Positions 50,303 to 58,718 of a DNA stretch of 64,000 nt are shown piece by piece (positions within the stretch are counted from its first letter, which is position 1; each line of letters begins with the position of its first letter). The DNA is taken from contig JADJDU010000003.1 in NCBI GenBank assembly GCA_016702505.1, positions 310,001 to 374,000 of the forward strand, given 5' to 3'. The stretch comes from Microthrixaceae bacterium. Lineage in GTDB: Bacteria > Actinomycetota > Acidimicrobiia > Acidimicrobiales > Iamiaceae. Made by a program: the position numbers and the translations under genes. The notes beneath the pieces are model-generated. The model saw only the letters and a list, made by a program, of their open reading frames with translations. It did no database searches and had not been told where the DNA came from.

Positions 50303-50758
50303 TCAGCGCACTCGCAGGTTGCGAAGCGCCTCGGGTAGCTCCCCCACCACCGGACGCAGCACTCGTTCTTGGGCTTGTCCGGCTGTGGCCCCCGTGATGG
50401 GCACGGAGGTGCTGCACGTCTGGGCTTCGGTCGACGAATCGAAGTCTGAGCCGCGGAGGATGAGCCGAACCCCGAGCTCGGTCTCGACCGAAAGCGACTC
50501 GGCCAGCTCTTCGCTCACGTCTAGAACCACGCCCTCGTCTCCGGGGTAGTTGAGGCGCAGGTACTCGGGGGCGAACATCGGAACCCCTGACACCTCTCCC
50601 ACCTCTTCTTGGTCTGGGCCGGGCCAGAAGTCCTCGTAGAGGAATGGGGCCGTCGACTCACAACACCCGGTCCCGATGGTGATGGACAGCGTTCCGGCTC
50701 TTCTGCGCGCCATCTCGGCAACCACCTCGGCGGCACGGGCGGTGGCGGTGATCTTCAC
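50303..50758 (-). CDS. DUF779 family protein
   Basis: 151 residues. The family core LSITIGTGCCESTAPFLYED is visible as GTGCCEST and APFLYEDF, followed by LNYPGDEGVVLDVSEEL and GVRLILRGSDF. DUF779 genes are usually next to aldehyde dehydrogenase genes. Here one lies 630 bases downstream in the genome on the same strand (51385-52896), separated by a short opposite-strand lipoprotein gene. GTG 50758 follows TATGGT by seven bases and begins at the family N-terminus (KITATARAAEVV). The role is unknown; metal or thiol chemistry is hinted by the paired Cys. Confidence 0.85.
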   Translation of the reverse strand: MKITATARAAEVVAEMARRRAGTLSITIGTGCCESTAPFLYEDFWPGPDQEEVGEVSGVPMFAPEYLRLNYPGDEGVVLDVSEELAESLSVETELGVRLILRGSDFDSSTEAQTCSTSVPITGATAGQAQERVLRPVVGELPEALRNLRVR

Positions 50759-50765
50759 CCCGACG

Positions 50766-50771
50766 ACCATA
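50766..50771 (-). promoter_or_regulatory. leaderless promoter -10 of the DUF779 gene
   Basis: TATGGT on the minus strand, seven bases before GTG 50758. It decides the start over the upstream in-frame codons. Confidence 0.6.
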
Positions 50772-50975
50772 ACGCCGCGATCTCCGATGTGGTCGCTGCG
50801 GGTCGGACAACTCGGCTCGCACCCGACAGCGCGGGTAATTGGGTGGAAGGGCCCGAGGTCGGACATTCGCCCATCAGGGTGGCCCGGGACGAGTACCGTT
50901 GTGTCGCCAACTGGGCGGGACTCCTGGGGGCACCTTTTCCGTGGCAAGCCCGCCCACAACCAAGGAGCACCACCC

Positions 50976-51284
50976 ATGAAGTCACGACTGCTGGCCACCG
51001 GCCTGCTCGCCGTCATGTTGCCCTTCGGCGCGGTTGCCTGTGGCGCCGACAGCACCGGCGACCTCGACAAGGGAGAGATGTCCAAGAAGCTTCAAGACGA
51101 AGCAGGCATGGACAAGGAAACCGCCGACTGTGTGGCCGGCGCCCTCATCGAAGCCGACTTCACCGAAGAAGAGCTCGAGAACGCCGACTCGCTCGAAGGC
51201 GAAAAGGGCGAAGCCTTCACCAAGGCCGTGGCCGAGTGCATGGGCATCGACCCCAGCCTGATGGAGGGCGCCACCGGCGGCTGA
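50976..51284 (+). CDS. small secreted lipoprotein, acidic
   Basis: 102 residues. Signal peptide MKSRLLATGLLAVMLPFGAV ends at the lipobox with Cys22 (VACGADS). The mature part is acidic and helical (KLQDEAGMDKETADCVAGAL, EADFTEEELENADS) with two Cys that could form a disulfide. Similar short actinobacterial lipoproteins have no known role. ATG 50976 has AAGGAG ten bases upstream. A perfect 12-bp hairpin ends the transcript. Confidence 0.8.
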   Translation: MKSRLLATGLLAVMLPFGAVACGADSTGDLDKGEMSKKLQDEAGMDKETADCVAGALIEADFTEEELENADSLEGEKGEAFTKAVAECMGIDPSLMEGATGG

Positions 51285-51326
51285 TCTCACGGTAACCACC
51301 CGTTCGGATACGAGCCTGAACGCAGA

Positions 51327-51354
51327 GAGACCCGGGGCTCATGCCCCGGGTCTC
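51327..51354. terminator. hairpin terminator between the lipoprotein and aldehyde dehydrogenase genes
   Basis: GAGACCCGGGGC and GCCCCGGGTCTC pair perfectly over 12 bp around TCAT. It serves two convergent genes. Confidence 0.8.
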
Positions 51355-51384
51355 CTCATGTGCGACGGTCAACCGCGGGTGCTG

Positions 51385-52896
51385 TCAGATGTTCCCGCTC
51401 AACGCCGACAGGTGGATGTAGTTGTCCCGGCTGCCGCCGGGGTTGGCGTGAACGTGCTTGACCTGCTGGTAGGCGCGAAGGCCTTGGATGCCAAGCTCCC
51501 GGCCGATGCCCGACTGCTTGTAGCCACCGAAGGGGCGCTCCGGCGAGATCAGGTGGTAGTCGTTGATCCAAACGGTTCCGGTACGCATCCGGTTGGCGAT
51601 GGAGCGTGCCCGCTCCTGGTTGGTGGACTGCACACCACCCGCGAGGCCGTAGATGGAGTCATTGGCGATGGCGACGGCCTCGTCGTCGGTCTCGAACGGG
51701 ATGACCGACAGCACCGGACCGAAGATCTCCTCTTGAGCGATCTTGGCCGAGTTGGGAACTCCGGCGAAGATCGTGGGCGTGTAGAACGCGGCGGCGTCGA
51801 GCCCTTCGGCCAACCCATCGGGGCGCTTACCGCCACAGATCGGGTCGCCCACCTCCTGTCGGCCGAGTGCGACGTAGCGCTCGACCGTCTCGACCTGGCT
51901 GCGGCTCACCAGCGGACCGAGATCGGTCTCGAAGTCCATCTGGCTACCGATCACGATCTTGCCGGCCTTGTCGGCCAACAACGACAGGAACTCGTCGTAG
52001 ATGCTCTTGTGGACCAGAGCGCGGGTGCCGGACTCACACACCTGCCCGTTGTGGAAGAAGGTCCCCCACAACGTGACGGCGGCAGCGATGTCGAGGTCTG
52101 CGTCGTCGAGGATGATGTTGGCGGACTTGCCACCCAGCTCCAAGGTCACGGGCTTCACCGAGCCCGACGCGAGCTGCATGATCCGTCGGCCCACCTCGGT
52201 GGAGCCGGTGAAGGCGGTCTTGTCCACGAGGGGGCTGGCGGCCAGTTCCTCGCCGGCGGTGCCGCCGGGGCCGGCCACGATGTTGGCCACGCCTGGGGGT
52301 AGGTCCACCTCCTGGAACACCTCGCCCAACATCAGAGCGGTCACCGAGGTGAACGAGGCGGGCTTGAGGACCGAGGTGTTGCCCGCGGCCAGGGCAGGGC
52401 CGAGCTTCCACGCGGCCATGATGAACGGGAAGTTCCACGGGATCACCCCGGTGCAAACACCGTGGGGCTCGTAGCGGACCCAGTTCTGCGACGGCGGGAA
52501 CGGAGTACCGGGCACCTCGATCTCGTCGGCTTCCTCGATGGCCAGCTTGGCGAACCACCGGAAGGCGCCCACTGCTCCCGGCACATCGGCGAAGGTGGAC
52601 TTCTTGATGGTGCCGCCGCCGTCTCGCGACTCCATCTCGGCGAAGGCGCCCGCCTTGGCCTCGATGGCATCGGCTATCTGGTTCAGCTTGTCGCCGCGCT
52701 CCTTGCCCGACATTCGGGGCCAGGGGCCTTCGTCGAAGGCCTTGCGGGCCGCTTCGATGGCGCGCACCGAATCCTCACGGCCGGCCTTGGCCACCTCGCC
52801 GATCGGTTGACCGGTGGCGGGATCGTAGGTGGTGAAGGTCTCGCCCGACTGGGCTTCGACGTATTCACCGTTGATGAAAAGCTTGTAGTCGGCCAT
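51385..52896 (-). CDS. NAD(P)-dependent aldehyde dehydrogenase
   Basis: 503 residues, full ALDH fold. Asn155 (PWNFP), the catalytic Glu253 (LELGGKSAN) and nucleophile Cys287 (FFHNGQVCESGTR) are all present, as are the cofactor GSTEVGR and the late FGPVLSV motif. It oxidises an aldehyde to the acid. DUF779 on the same strand downstream is a known companion of aldehyde dehydrogenases. The upstream region holds a palindrome at 52975-52996. ATG 52896 starts MADYKLFING, a normal family N-terminus. Confidence 0.95.
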   Translation of the reverse strand: MADYKLFINGEYVEAQSGETFTTYDPATGQPIGEVAKAGREDSVRAIEAARKAFDEGPWPRMSGKERGDKLNQIADAIEAKAGAFAEMESRDGGGTIKKSTFADVPGAVGAFRWFAKLAIEEADEIEVPGTPFPPSQNWVRYEPHGVCTGVIPWNFPFIMAAWKLGPALAAGNTSVLKPASFTSVTALMLGEVFQEVDLPPGVANIVAGPGGTAGEELAASPLVDKTAFTGSTEVGRRIMQLASGSVKPVTLELGGKSANIILDDADLDIAAAVTLWGTFFHNGQVCESGTRALVHKSIYDEFLSLLADKAGKIVIGSQMDFETDLGPLVSRSQVETVERYVALGRQEVGDPICGGKRPDGLAEGLDAAAFYTPTIFAGVPNSAKIAQEEIFGPVLSVIPFETDDEAVAIANDSIYGLAGGVQSTNQERARSIANRMRTGTVWINDYHLISPERPFGGYKQSGIGRELGIQGLRAYQQVKHVHANPGGSRDNYIHLSALSGNI

Positions 52897-52974
52897 TTGC
52901 CGCGGCCCCCTTGGCTGCGTGGTGACGGATGTGTCGATGACAGGGTCGCTGTGGTGCGTCGATTGGACGGCACA

Positions 52975-52996
52975 GTCTTGACCCGTCGGTCAAGAC
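52975..52996. promoter_or_regulatory. perfect palindrome upstream of the aldehyde dehydrogenase gene
   Basis: GTCTTGACC (52975-52983) and GGTCAAGAC (52988-52996) with a CGTC spacer. It lies 79 bases upstream of the aldehyde dehydrogenase ATG and one base after the MBL stop codon. It may be an operator for the first or a terminator for the second. Confidence 0.55.
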
Positions 52997-52997
52997 G

Positions 52998-53891
52998 CTA
53001 GTCCCGGATCGGCCCGGCCGCACCAGCGGTCCACACCGCCCCCATGTCGTCTCGATCAGGACAGGTGGCTCGGCCTTCGGCCTCCAACTTGCGGAGGTGA
53101 GCCCACACGCTGAAACGAGCCACCGGATGAAGCGATTCGGGCACGTCGACGTAGATGGCCGCCACCAGGGCCGCGGTGTCGGCCCCGTCGGGACCGGCCG
53201 CGGCCAGAGCGTCGACGACCTGGCGTTCCCGCTCGGCTCGATGGTCCACGTAATAGGCGAGGTAGGCCGCAGGGTCGGTGATGAGGTGACCGTGGGCGGG
53301 TGCCACCGCTTCCAGCGGAGGGTCCCAGGTCCGCAGCCTCTCTACCGAAGCCAGATAGTCACCCATGTCGCCGTCGGGCGGGGTTATGACCACGGTGGAG
53401 CCACCCATGACGTGATCACCGGCGATGAGCACACCGTCTTCCTCCACCAGGAAGCACAGGTGATTGGAGGCATGACCGGGGGTGTGGATGGCCCTCAGGG
53501 TGAAGTCGGGACCGGCGATGGTGTCGCCGTCAGCGAGATGGCGGGTGCACACCAGCCCATCGCGGTCGTCGAAGGCCAATACCTCAGCCCCGGTGGCTGC
53601 CGCCAGGCGGGCTGCCCCCGGCGAATGATCGGGATGGGTGTGCGTGCACAGGATCCACCTGACCGAGCCAAGTCCGGCCAAGACCGCCTGGTGCGCCTCC
53701 AGGTCAGGTCCGGGGTCGATCACGGCCAGATCGCTGGCTCCGACCACGTAGGAGTTGGTTCCGGGGCCGGTCATGACCGACGGATTGGGACACAGCACCC
53801 GACGGAGCCGCGCCGTGAGCGACGTCGGCACCCCCACCTCTAATGGGGCGAACTCGGGTCCGCTGGACACTTCAGGCCCAACTCTCGTCAT
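52998..53891 (-). CDS. MBL-fold metallo-hydrolase (LACTB2-like)
   Basis: 297 residues. Metal-binding motif CTHTHPDHSPGA (HxHxDH), then HTPGHASNHLCF and GDHVMGGST for the second metal, and VAPAHGHLI. The C-terminal winged-helix-like part (RFSVWAHLRKLEAEGRA) is typical of LACTB2/glyoxalase-II-like RNA or thioester hydrolases. ATG 53891 lies inside the 3' end of the Nudix gene (20-base overlap), so the two are coupled. Substrate unknown. Confidence 0.88.
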   Translation of the reverse strand: MTRVGPEVSSGPEFAPLEVGVPTSLTARLRRVLCPNPSVMTGPGTNSYVVGASDLAVIDPGPDLEAHQAVLAGLGSVRWILCTHTHPDHSPGAARLAAATGAEVLAFDDRDGLVCTRHLADGDTIAGPDFTLRAIHTPGHASNHLCFLVEEDGVLIAGDHVMGGSTVVITPPDGDMGDYLASVERLRTWDPPLEAVAPAHGHLITDPAAYLAYYVDHRAERERQVVDALAAAGPDGADTAALVAAIYVDVPESLHPVARFSVWAHLRKLEAEGRATCPDRDDMGAVWTAGAAGPIRD

Positions 53892-54834
53892 CGGGCCCGA
53901 ACCCGGTGGTGGCCGGAGCCGTGTAGGACGGAGTCGACTCGGTGATCCCCTTGGCCGCTTCGGTGACCTGCCCCATCCACGGGCGGTCTTGCTTTCCGAA
54001 GGCGGCGTCGGCGTCGTAATCGGGGTCACCGGGGAGCACGATCCGCATACCTCCGTCGACGGACACCACCCGGGGCAGGATGGCGGGGACCGAGGTGATC
54101 TGAGTGGCGGCGGTCAAGGCGTCGGCGGCGGTGTCGAAGCGGGCCATGGCCTTCAGGCTGGAGATGGTTGGCGGCATCATGGTGATCTCACCGTTGAGGC
54201 ACCGGGTGAGCGCATCGGCGGGGCGCACCCATTCGTTGGCGATCACCTCGTGATCGTCGTGCAAGGGCGTCTGGTTCTCTGGGGCCGCAGCCAAGAAGAA
54301 GCGGGTGTCGTACCGACGGGGGGCACCCACCGGCGTGATCCAATGGCCGAAGTAGTGCATCTCACCCACCGCGAGGCGCAGCGACTCCTCGGCGCACACC
54401 TCTACCAGGCGCCGCCGCCGGGCATCGATGTCGGCCCGATGTCCGGCCCAGCGTTGCGACCCTCGACGGTCGTCGAGGTCCACGAACCGGCCACCCCCGT
54501 CGACGGCCATGAGGATGCCGGCCTCTTCGAAGGATTCCCGGATGGCGGCCACCCAATAGGCGAGGCCACCCCGACCGATGCCGAGACGGTCCGAGGCGTC
54601 GGAGTCGCTACGCCCGAGGCAAAGGTCCTCGAGGTCGGATTCGCGGTCCTCGGGGTCCACCGCCCCGCCGGGGAAGACGTAGGCGCCACCCACGAAGTCC
54701 GAATTGAGGTTTCGTTGCAGCATGAAGACCTCTAGGCCCTCGCTTCCGTCGCGTAGCACCAGCACGGTGGCGGCGTCTCTCAACGGAACTTCGTTGGCAG
54801 ACGGTGAAGAGGTCGAACCGCTCTGTTCTGTCAT
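53872..54834 (-). CDS. Nudix hydrolase, NUDT19-like
   Basis: 320 residues. The Nudix box is split by an insertion: GGAYVFPGGAVDPEDRE, then WVAAIRESFEEAGILMAVD with the catalytic REx2EE. Such long-insert Nudix proteins hydrolyse CoA derivatives or similar diphosphates. After the box is FGHWITPVGAPRRYDTRFF, also family-like. ATG 54834 follows TAGCCT by eight bases. The next gene is an MBL hydrolase, which could act on the same acyl-CoA type substrate (inference). Confidence 0.85.
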   Translation of the reverse strand: MTEQSGSTSSPSANEVPLRDAATVLVLRDGSEGLEVFMLQRNLNSDFVGGAYVFPGGAVDPEDRESDLEDLCLGRSDSDASDRLGIGRGGLAYWVAAIRESFEEAGILMAVDGGGRFVDLDDRRGSQRWAGHRADIDARRRRLVEVCAEESLRLAVGEMHYFGHWITPVGAPRRYDTRFFLAAAPENQTPLHDDHEVIANEWVRPADALTRCLNGEITMMPPTISSLKAMARFDTAADALTAATQITSVPAILPRVVSVDGGMRIVLPGDPDYDADAAFGKQDRPWMGQVTEAAKGITESTPSYTAPATTGFGPDDESWA

Positions 54835-54842
54835 CGGAATGG

Positions 54843-54848
54843 AGGCTA
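54843..54848 (-). promoter_or_regulatory. leaderless promoter -10 of the Nudix-MBL operon
   Basis: TAGCCT on the minus strand, eight bases before ATG 54834. Confidence 0.55.
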
Positions 54849-54871
54849 GGTCGGCTAGCTCACCGACGTCC

Positions 54872-55375
54872 TCAGGCCTGGATGCTGCGGTCGGGTTGGT
54901 CGTGACCCGATGTGTCGATCACATCACCGGTGTAGAACCCGCCGCCGCTGGAACGGAACGAACCCACCCATCGACCGCCGCTCGCCGATGCTGAGAAAGC
55001 CGAGAAGGCGCCCAGCTTCCCCGCCTTGAACCGGGCCAACAAGGGAGCTCGAAACAGCGCCCGGGTAGGCGGGATGACCAGCAGATAGGCCAACAGGTCG
55101 CCGACGAAACCGGGAGCGAGCATGAGCGCGCCCGCCACCAGCAACAGGAACCCGTCGAGCAGTTCACGGTCGGGTATGCGCCCGTCGTCTACGGCCTGAG
55201 ATATTCGGGCCAGCACCGAGATGCCCTGAGCCTTGAGCAGCCACGCCCCGATGGCACTCTCGACGACCAGCAGGGCGATGGTCTCCCACCCTCCGATCAC
55301 CTGGGCCACCTGGATGATCACCCACAGTTCGAGCAGCGGCGCCACCACGAACAACACGAGCAAGACCAATCCCAT
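54872..55375 (-). CDS. fxsA: FxsA family membrane protein
   Basis: 167 residues with the FxsA core: LLELWVIIQVAQVIGGWETI, SAIGAWLLKAQG, and the second half GFLLLVAGALMLAPGFVGDLL and IPPTRALFRAPLL. The family (suppressor of F exclusion of phage T7 in E. coli) is a small membrane protein of unknown biochemical role. The C-terminal Ser/Gly tail is longer than in E. coli. ATG 55375 is six bases after TAGCGT. Confidence 0.9.
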   Translation of the reverse strand: MGLVLLVLFVVAPLLELWVIIQVAQVIGGWETIALLVVESAIGAWLLKAQGISVLARISQAVDDGRIPDRELLDGFLLLVAGALMLAPGFVGDLLAYLLVIPPTRALFRAPLLARFKAGKLGAFSAFSASASGGRWVGSFRSSGGGFYTGDVIDTSGHDQPDRSIQA

Positions 55376-55381
55376 CTCCCC

Positions 55382-55387
55382 ACGCTA
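55382..55387 (-). promoter_or_regulatory. leaderless promoter -10 of fxsA
   Basis: TAGCGT on the minus strand, then GGGGAG and ATG 55375. Confidence 0.6.
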
Positions 55388-55479
55388 CCGACGTCTCGGG
55401 GGTGTGCCCCGTCGCCTCTGTCACACCACGCCAACGCAGCAGGGAGGCGGGGCGGCTCCAACCTTGGAATGATGGGGGG

Positions 55480-55911
55480 ATGGGCAGTATTGACAGGTGG
55501 CTGGGGTACGCCAAGGCCAAGGTGGAGTCTGCGCTCCGCTCGGGCAACCGAGAGCTGGACGAGCTCGAAGCCGAACGGGAGGCCGCTACCGCCGACCAGC
55601 CCTGGCTTCGATCGCAAGGCCCCGCTCCCACCTTCGAAGAGGCCAAGGCCCGCATCGAATACCAGGCCCGCCAGGCTGCCGAACACGGCGAGCCCAAGCC
55701 GGGCCAGGATCCGCCCCAGCCGCCCACCGATGGCGAGACCTCCCCGCCGGTCACGTCGCCTCAGGACCAGGCCCAAGATGCCGAGGCGGCATCGGCCAAG
55801 GTCGAGTTGGAGGCCCGTCAACGAGAAGCCTCGGCCCGCCTCGACGCCATCCGCGAGGAACTGGGAGTCGACCGTCCGGTCGATTCCGGCCCTTCGACTC
55901 CGTCAACCTGA
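55480..55911 (+). CDS. hypothetical charged coiled-coil protein
   Basis: 143 residues, no hydrophobic segment. The N-terminus MGSIDRWLGYAKAKVESALR is amphipathic. The middle is Pro/Gln-rich (DPPQPPTDGETSPPVTSP), and two Glu/Arg/Ala helices (NRELDELEAEREAATAD; KVELEARQREASARLDAIRE) look like coiled coil. No family recognised. ATG 55480 is chosen because the longer frame from 55402 overlaps the divergent fxsA promoter. A B-type repeat tail overlaps the stop region. Confidence 0.6.
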   Translation: MGSIDRWLGYAKAKVESALRSGNRELDELEAEREAATADQPWLRSQGPAPTFEEAKARIEYQARQAAEHGEPKPGQDPPQPPTDGETSPPVTSPQDQAQDAEAASAKVELEARQREASARLDAIREELGVDRPVDSGPSTPST

Positions 55912-55945
55912 ACTCCGCCGGAAGGCTTTGCCTGTCGGCGGATCC
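55911..55945 (+). repeat. tail fragment of repeat module B
   Basis: AACTCCGCCGGAAGGCTTTG followed by CCTGTCGGCGGATCC: the hairpin end of module B, between the convergent 55480 gene and whiB. Confidence 0.75.
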
Positions 55946-55949
55946 AGGT

Positions 55950-56210
55950 TCAGGTGGAGCTCAGTACCAGGTTCTTGCGTTCGGCCTCGTTGAGGCCACC
56001 CCAGATGCCGTGAGGTTCCTTGATGGCGATGGCGTAGTCGAGGCACGGTCGCTTCACCGGACACGTGCGGCAGATCTCTTTGGCCTGCGCTTCTCGTTGG
56101 ATCTTGTCTGCCTTGCGTTCGAACTCGCGTGGCGGAAAGAAGATCACAGCCTGGGGCCCGCGACATGCGGACCTGATCTGCCAGTCGTCTTCGACTCTTT
56201 GTGCACTCAC
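55950..56210 (-). CDS. WhiB-family iron-sulfur transcriptional regulator
   Basis: 86 residues with C16, C47, C50 and C56 (CRTCPVKRPC) for the cluster, GIWGG and a short basic end (LNEAERKNLVL). The spacing of the cysteines and the absence of an AT-hook set it apart from the other whiB at 18173. In mycobacteria a pair of ArsA-like ATPases stands next to whiB4, and the same neighbours (57729-59824) occur here, so a WhiB4-like redox role is possible. The start is GTG 56210 after GGGGGACTTCC. Confidence 0.9.
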   Translation of the reverse strand: MSAQRVEDDWQIRSACRGPQAVIFFPPREFERKADKIQREAQAKEICRTCPVKRPCLDYAIAIKEPHGIWGGLNEAERKNLVLSST

Positions 56211-56313
56211 CGGAAGTCCCCCTTTCGGTGCTCAGCGACCGTAGAGGCAACGCCGATAGGCCACAAGACCCAACTTTCGCGACCACAGTGCTCATCATCG
56301 CGAGCACCGATGG

Positions 56314-57621
56314 TCAGGAGCGGGGGCGCTTCTCCCGGTAGTCCACCGCTCCACCTTCGAGCGGCTCGACCTCGAGCAGCAGCCCCTCCACCTCGACAAC
56401 CCGAACCGGATCGTTGAGGCCAATAGGGGTGGCCCGGTTGGTTCGAGCCCGCCACAGGGCGCCGCGGACCCGGACTACACCGTCGGGAGAGATCGCCGAC
56501 ACGGCCTCACCCTCCTCGCCGATCATCCATTCTCGTCCGATCGTGGGAGTCGAGAACCGGGTGCGAACCATGGCCGGCATACCGGCCAGCATGAACAGGG
56601 CGGTACCCACGATCCCCACCAGCAGCGTGATCCACGACAGCGACAGCCCGTCGAACACCAGCAACGACCCAGCGATGAGGCTGATGCCTCCGATGACGGA
56701 CCAGAACCGCGGCACCCCGGTCTGGACATCCACCGTGAACCCGAAAACGGCCAGCACCAACAGTGCCAGCCCCACTGGCCGCACGGGCAACACGGCCAAC
56801 CCGTAGGCCGACAGGGCGAAGCACCCGGCTCCGACCAGCCCGGCCACACCGACACCGGCGGTGTAGAGCTCGAACACGATCAGGGACAGGCCGATCAGGA
56901 ACAACAGGTAGGCGGCGGCCGGGCTGGCCACGGTGTGGAAGAGCTGGTCCTGGATTGGTAGCGCCGAGAACACCGGCACCGACACCGGCTGGGTGACCTT
57001 GCGGCCATCCACGGTCACCACCTTGGTCTCCACACCGTCGATGCCGATGATGAACTCACCGATGACGGGAGCTGGGTGGTCCGGAGAGATGCCGAGCTGC
57101 CGGGCCTGCTCCTCGTCGACGGTGCCGTTTTCCAACCGGCCCTGAGCGGCTACGAACTCGTCCGAGAGGAGATCCTCGGGAATCTGGAGCGTGCCGGTCT
57201 TACCCAAACGGGAACCGGGGGCAAGCCCAACGATGTCGGCGGCACCGGCGAGTTGGGCGGCGCCGCCGAGAGCCACCGACCCGCTGGGACCAACCCACAC
57301 AGCCACCGGCACCGACGCTTCGTGCACGGTACGAGCGAGGTCCTCGAGCTTCTCGGCCGACAGCACCGAACCGGTGCTGTCCAATTGGACCACGACCGCG
57401 ATCATCCCAGTGCGTTCGGCGTGACGGATCGACCTCTGGAGGAAGTCGGCCAAGACCGGGTCGATCAGGCCCTCGGCCTTGAGCACGCTGACCCGGCCCG
57501 GCGTCGTCGAGGCGCTGACCCCCGGCGTCGTCGAGGAGGAAGGGGTCACCGCTCTGGTGGCTGGGGATGCTCCGGCCGGCATGGCCAGGGTCGCCAACCC
57601 GACCAGCAAGCCCAACAGCAT
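56314..57621 (-). CDS. NfeD-family membrane protein with ClpP-like N-terminal domain
   Basis: About 435 residues: signal-like hydrophobic start (MLLGLLVGLATLAMPAGA), a ClpP/crotonase-like extracytoplasmic domain, then NfeD membrane spans (AYLLFLIGLSLIVFELYTAG onward) and a C-terminal OB-like NfeD domain (VSAISPDGVVRVRGALWRAR). In active relatives the nucleophile Ser sits in an AASAG-like turn. Here the place reads SVALGGAAQLAG, so the protease Ser seems to be missing. The family forms membrane microdomain complexes with flotillin-like proteins. The start is uncertain: ATG 57621 is taken, but upstream codons such as TTG 57690 would give a more basic n-region. Confidence 0.82.
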   Translation of the reverse strand: MLLGLLVGLATLAMPAGASPATRAVTPSSSTTPGVSASTTPGRVSVLKAEGLIDPVLADFLQRSIRHAERTGMIAVVVQLDSTGSVLSAEKLEDLARTVHEASVPVAVWVGPSGSVALGGAAQLAGAADIVGLAPGSRLGKTGTLQIPEDLLSDEFVAAQGRLENGTVDEEQARQLGISPDHPAPVIGEFIIGIDGVETKVVTVDGRKVTQPVSVPVFSALPIQDQLFHTVASPAAAYLLFLIGLSLIVFELYTAGVGVAGLVGAGCFALSAYGLAVLPVRPVGLALLVLAVFGFTVDVQTGVPRFWSVIGGISLIAGSLLVFDGLSLSWITLLVGIVGTALFMLAGMPAMVRTRFSTPTIGREWMIGEEGEAVSAISPDGVVRVRGALWRARTNRATPIGLNDPVRVVEVEGLLLEVEPLEGGAVDYREKRPRS

Positions 57622-57728
57622 CAAAGTGACACCGGTGACATGGCGGGGCTGGCGACCGACGACGCGGTCGGTGGTGGGTAAGGTTCGCAACAGACAGGCC
57701 TGACTGAGCGTGGACGGAGAGTGTCGGA

Positions 57729-58718
57729 GTGGATCCAGCGCAGTTTTTCGCTGCATCCCGACTTGTCATCGTTGCGGGCAAGGGCGGAGTGGGCAAAACC
57801 ACGGTGTCGGCGGCCCTGGCCCGAGCCGCCTCCCGAACCGGCCTTTCCACCTTGATCGTGGAGGTCGAAGGCAAGTCCGGTTTGTCTGCCATGTACCACC
57901 AGCCCCAGTTCACCTATGAGGAAGTGACCCTGGCCGAGGCCGGACCGGACGGGTCAGCTGAGGTGCGAGCCCGGACCCTCACCCCCGACGACGCTCTGCT
58001 CGACTATCTCCAGAGCGCCGGAATGAGCCGAGTATCCAAGCGGCTGGTGGCCAGTGGAGCTCTCGACATGGTGGCCACCGCGGTCCCGGGGATCAGAGAC
58101 ATCCTGGTACTCGGCAAGGTGAAGTCCCTCGAACGAGGCCGAGCCGCAGACCTGATCGTTCTGGATGCTCCCGCCGCTGGCCACGCCATCACCTTCCTCC
58201 AGTCGGCCAGCGGCCTCGCCGACGCCGTACGTCTCGGCCCCATCAACAGCCAGGCTCGAGACGTTCTGGAACTTCTGGCTGATCCAACCCGGTGTCAGGT
58301 GGTGCTGGTGACGTTGCCCGAGGAGACGCCGGTCAACGAACTGGTCGACACCGCCTTCCAACTCGAGGACAGGGTCGGCGTGAGCCTGGGCCCGGTCGTG
58401 GTCAACGGGCTCTACCCCGAGCTGCGGGGCCTGAACACCGACCCCGACGACGCCGCCGAGCAGGCCGACGCCGCGCTACGCCCCGGAGAGGCCGAGTCCT
58501 TGGCTCGAGCCGCCGAGTTCCGCCGAGAGCGCATGGCTCTCCAAGCCGCCCAGACCCGACGGCTCAGCGAGGCGCTCCCACTCCCCCAGATCCACCTGCC
58601 CTACGTGTTCGACGCCGAGATCGACATGCCTCAACTCGATCAGTTGGCCGATGCCTTGCTGGCCGACATCGACGCGCTCGACGCCGCCGCCCTCGGCCGC
58701 TCCGAGGGGGACCGGTGA
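57729..58718 (+). CDS. ArsA/GET3-like ATPase, first of a pair
   Basis: 329 residues. P-loop VIVAGKGGVGKTTVSAALAR at the N-terminus, then LIVEVEGKSGL in place of the usual switch I Asp, LIVLDAPAAGHAI (Walker B/switch II) and VLVTLPEETPVNEL. There is no arsenite-binding Cys cluster, as in the mycobacterial Rv3679-like proteins. It forms a stacked pair with the next gene (4-base GTGA overlap). Client delivery or redox sensing is proposed for relatives; the role is unknown here. Confidence 0.9.
   Translation: MDPAQFFAASRLVIVAGKGGVGKTTVSAALARAASRTGLSTLIVEVEGKSGLSAMYHQPQFTYEEVTLAEAGPDGSAEVRARTLTPDDALLDYLQSAGMSRVSKRLVASGALDMVATAVPGIRDILVLGKVKSLERGRAADLIVLDAPAAGHAITFLQSASGLADAVRLGPINSQARDVLELLADPTRCQVVLVTLPEETPVNELVDTAFQLEDRVGVSLGPVVVNGLYPELRGLNTDPDDAAEQADAALRPGEAESLARAAEFRRERMALQAAQTRRLSEALPLPQIHLPYVFDAEIDMPQLDQLADALLADIDALDAAALGRSEGDR

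Noticed and set aside
58292..58714. N-terminal extension of the second ArsA ATPase
   Set aside because: The open frame extends 141 codons upstream, but that part overlaps the first ATPase gene in another frame and is Arg/Pro-rich shadow sequence. GTG 58715 with GTGA overlap is the better start.
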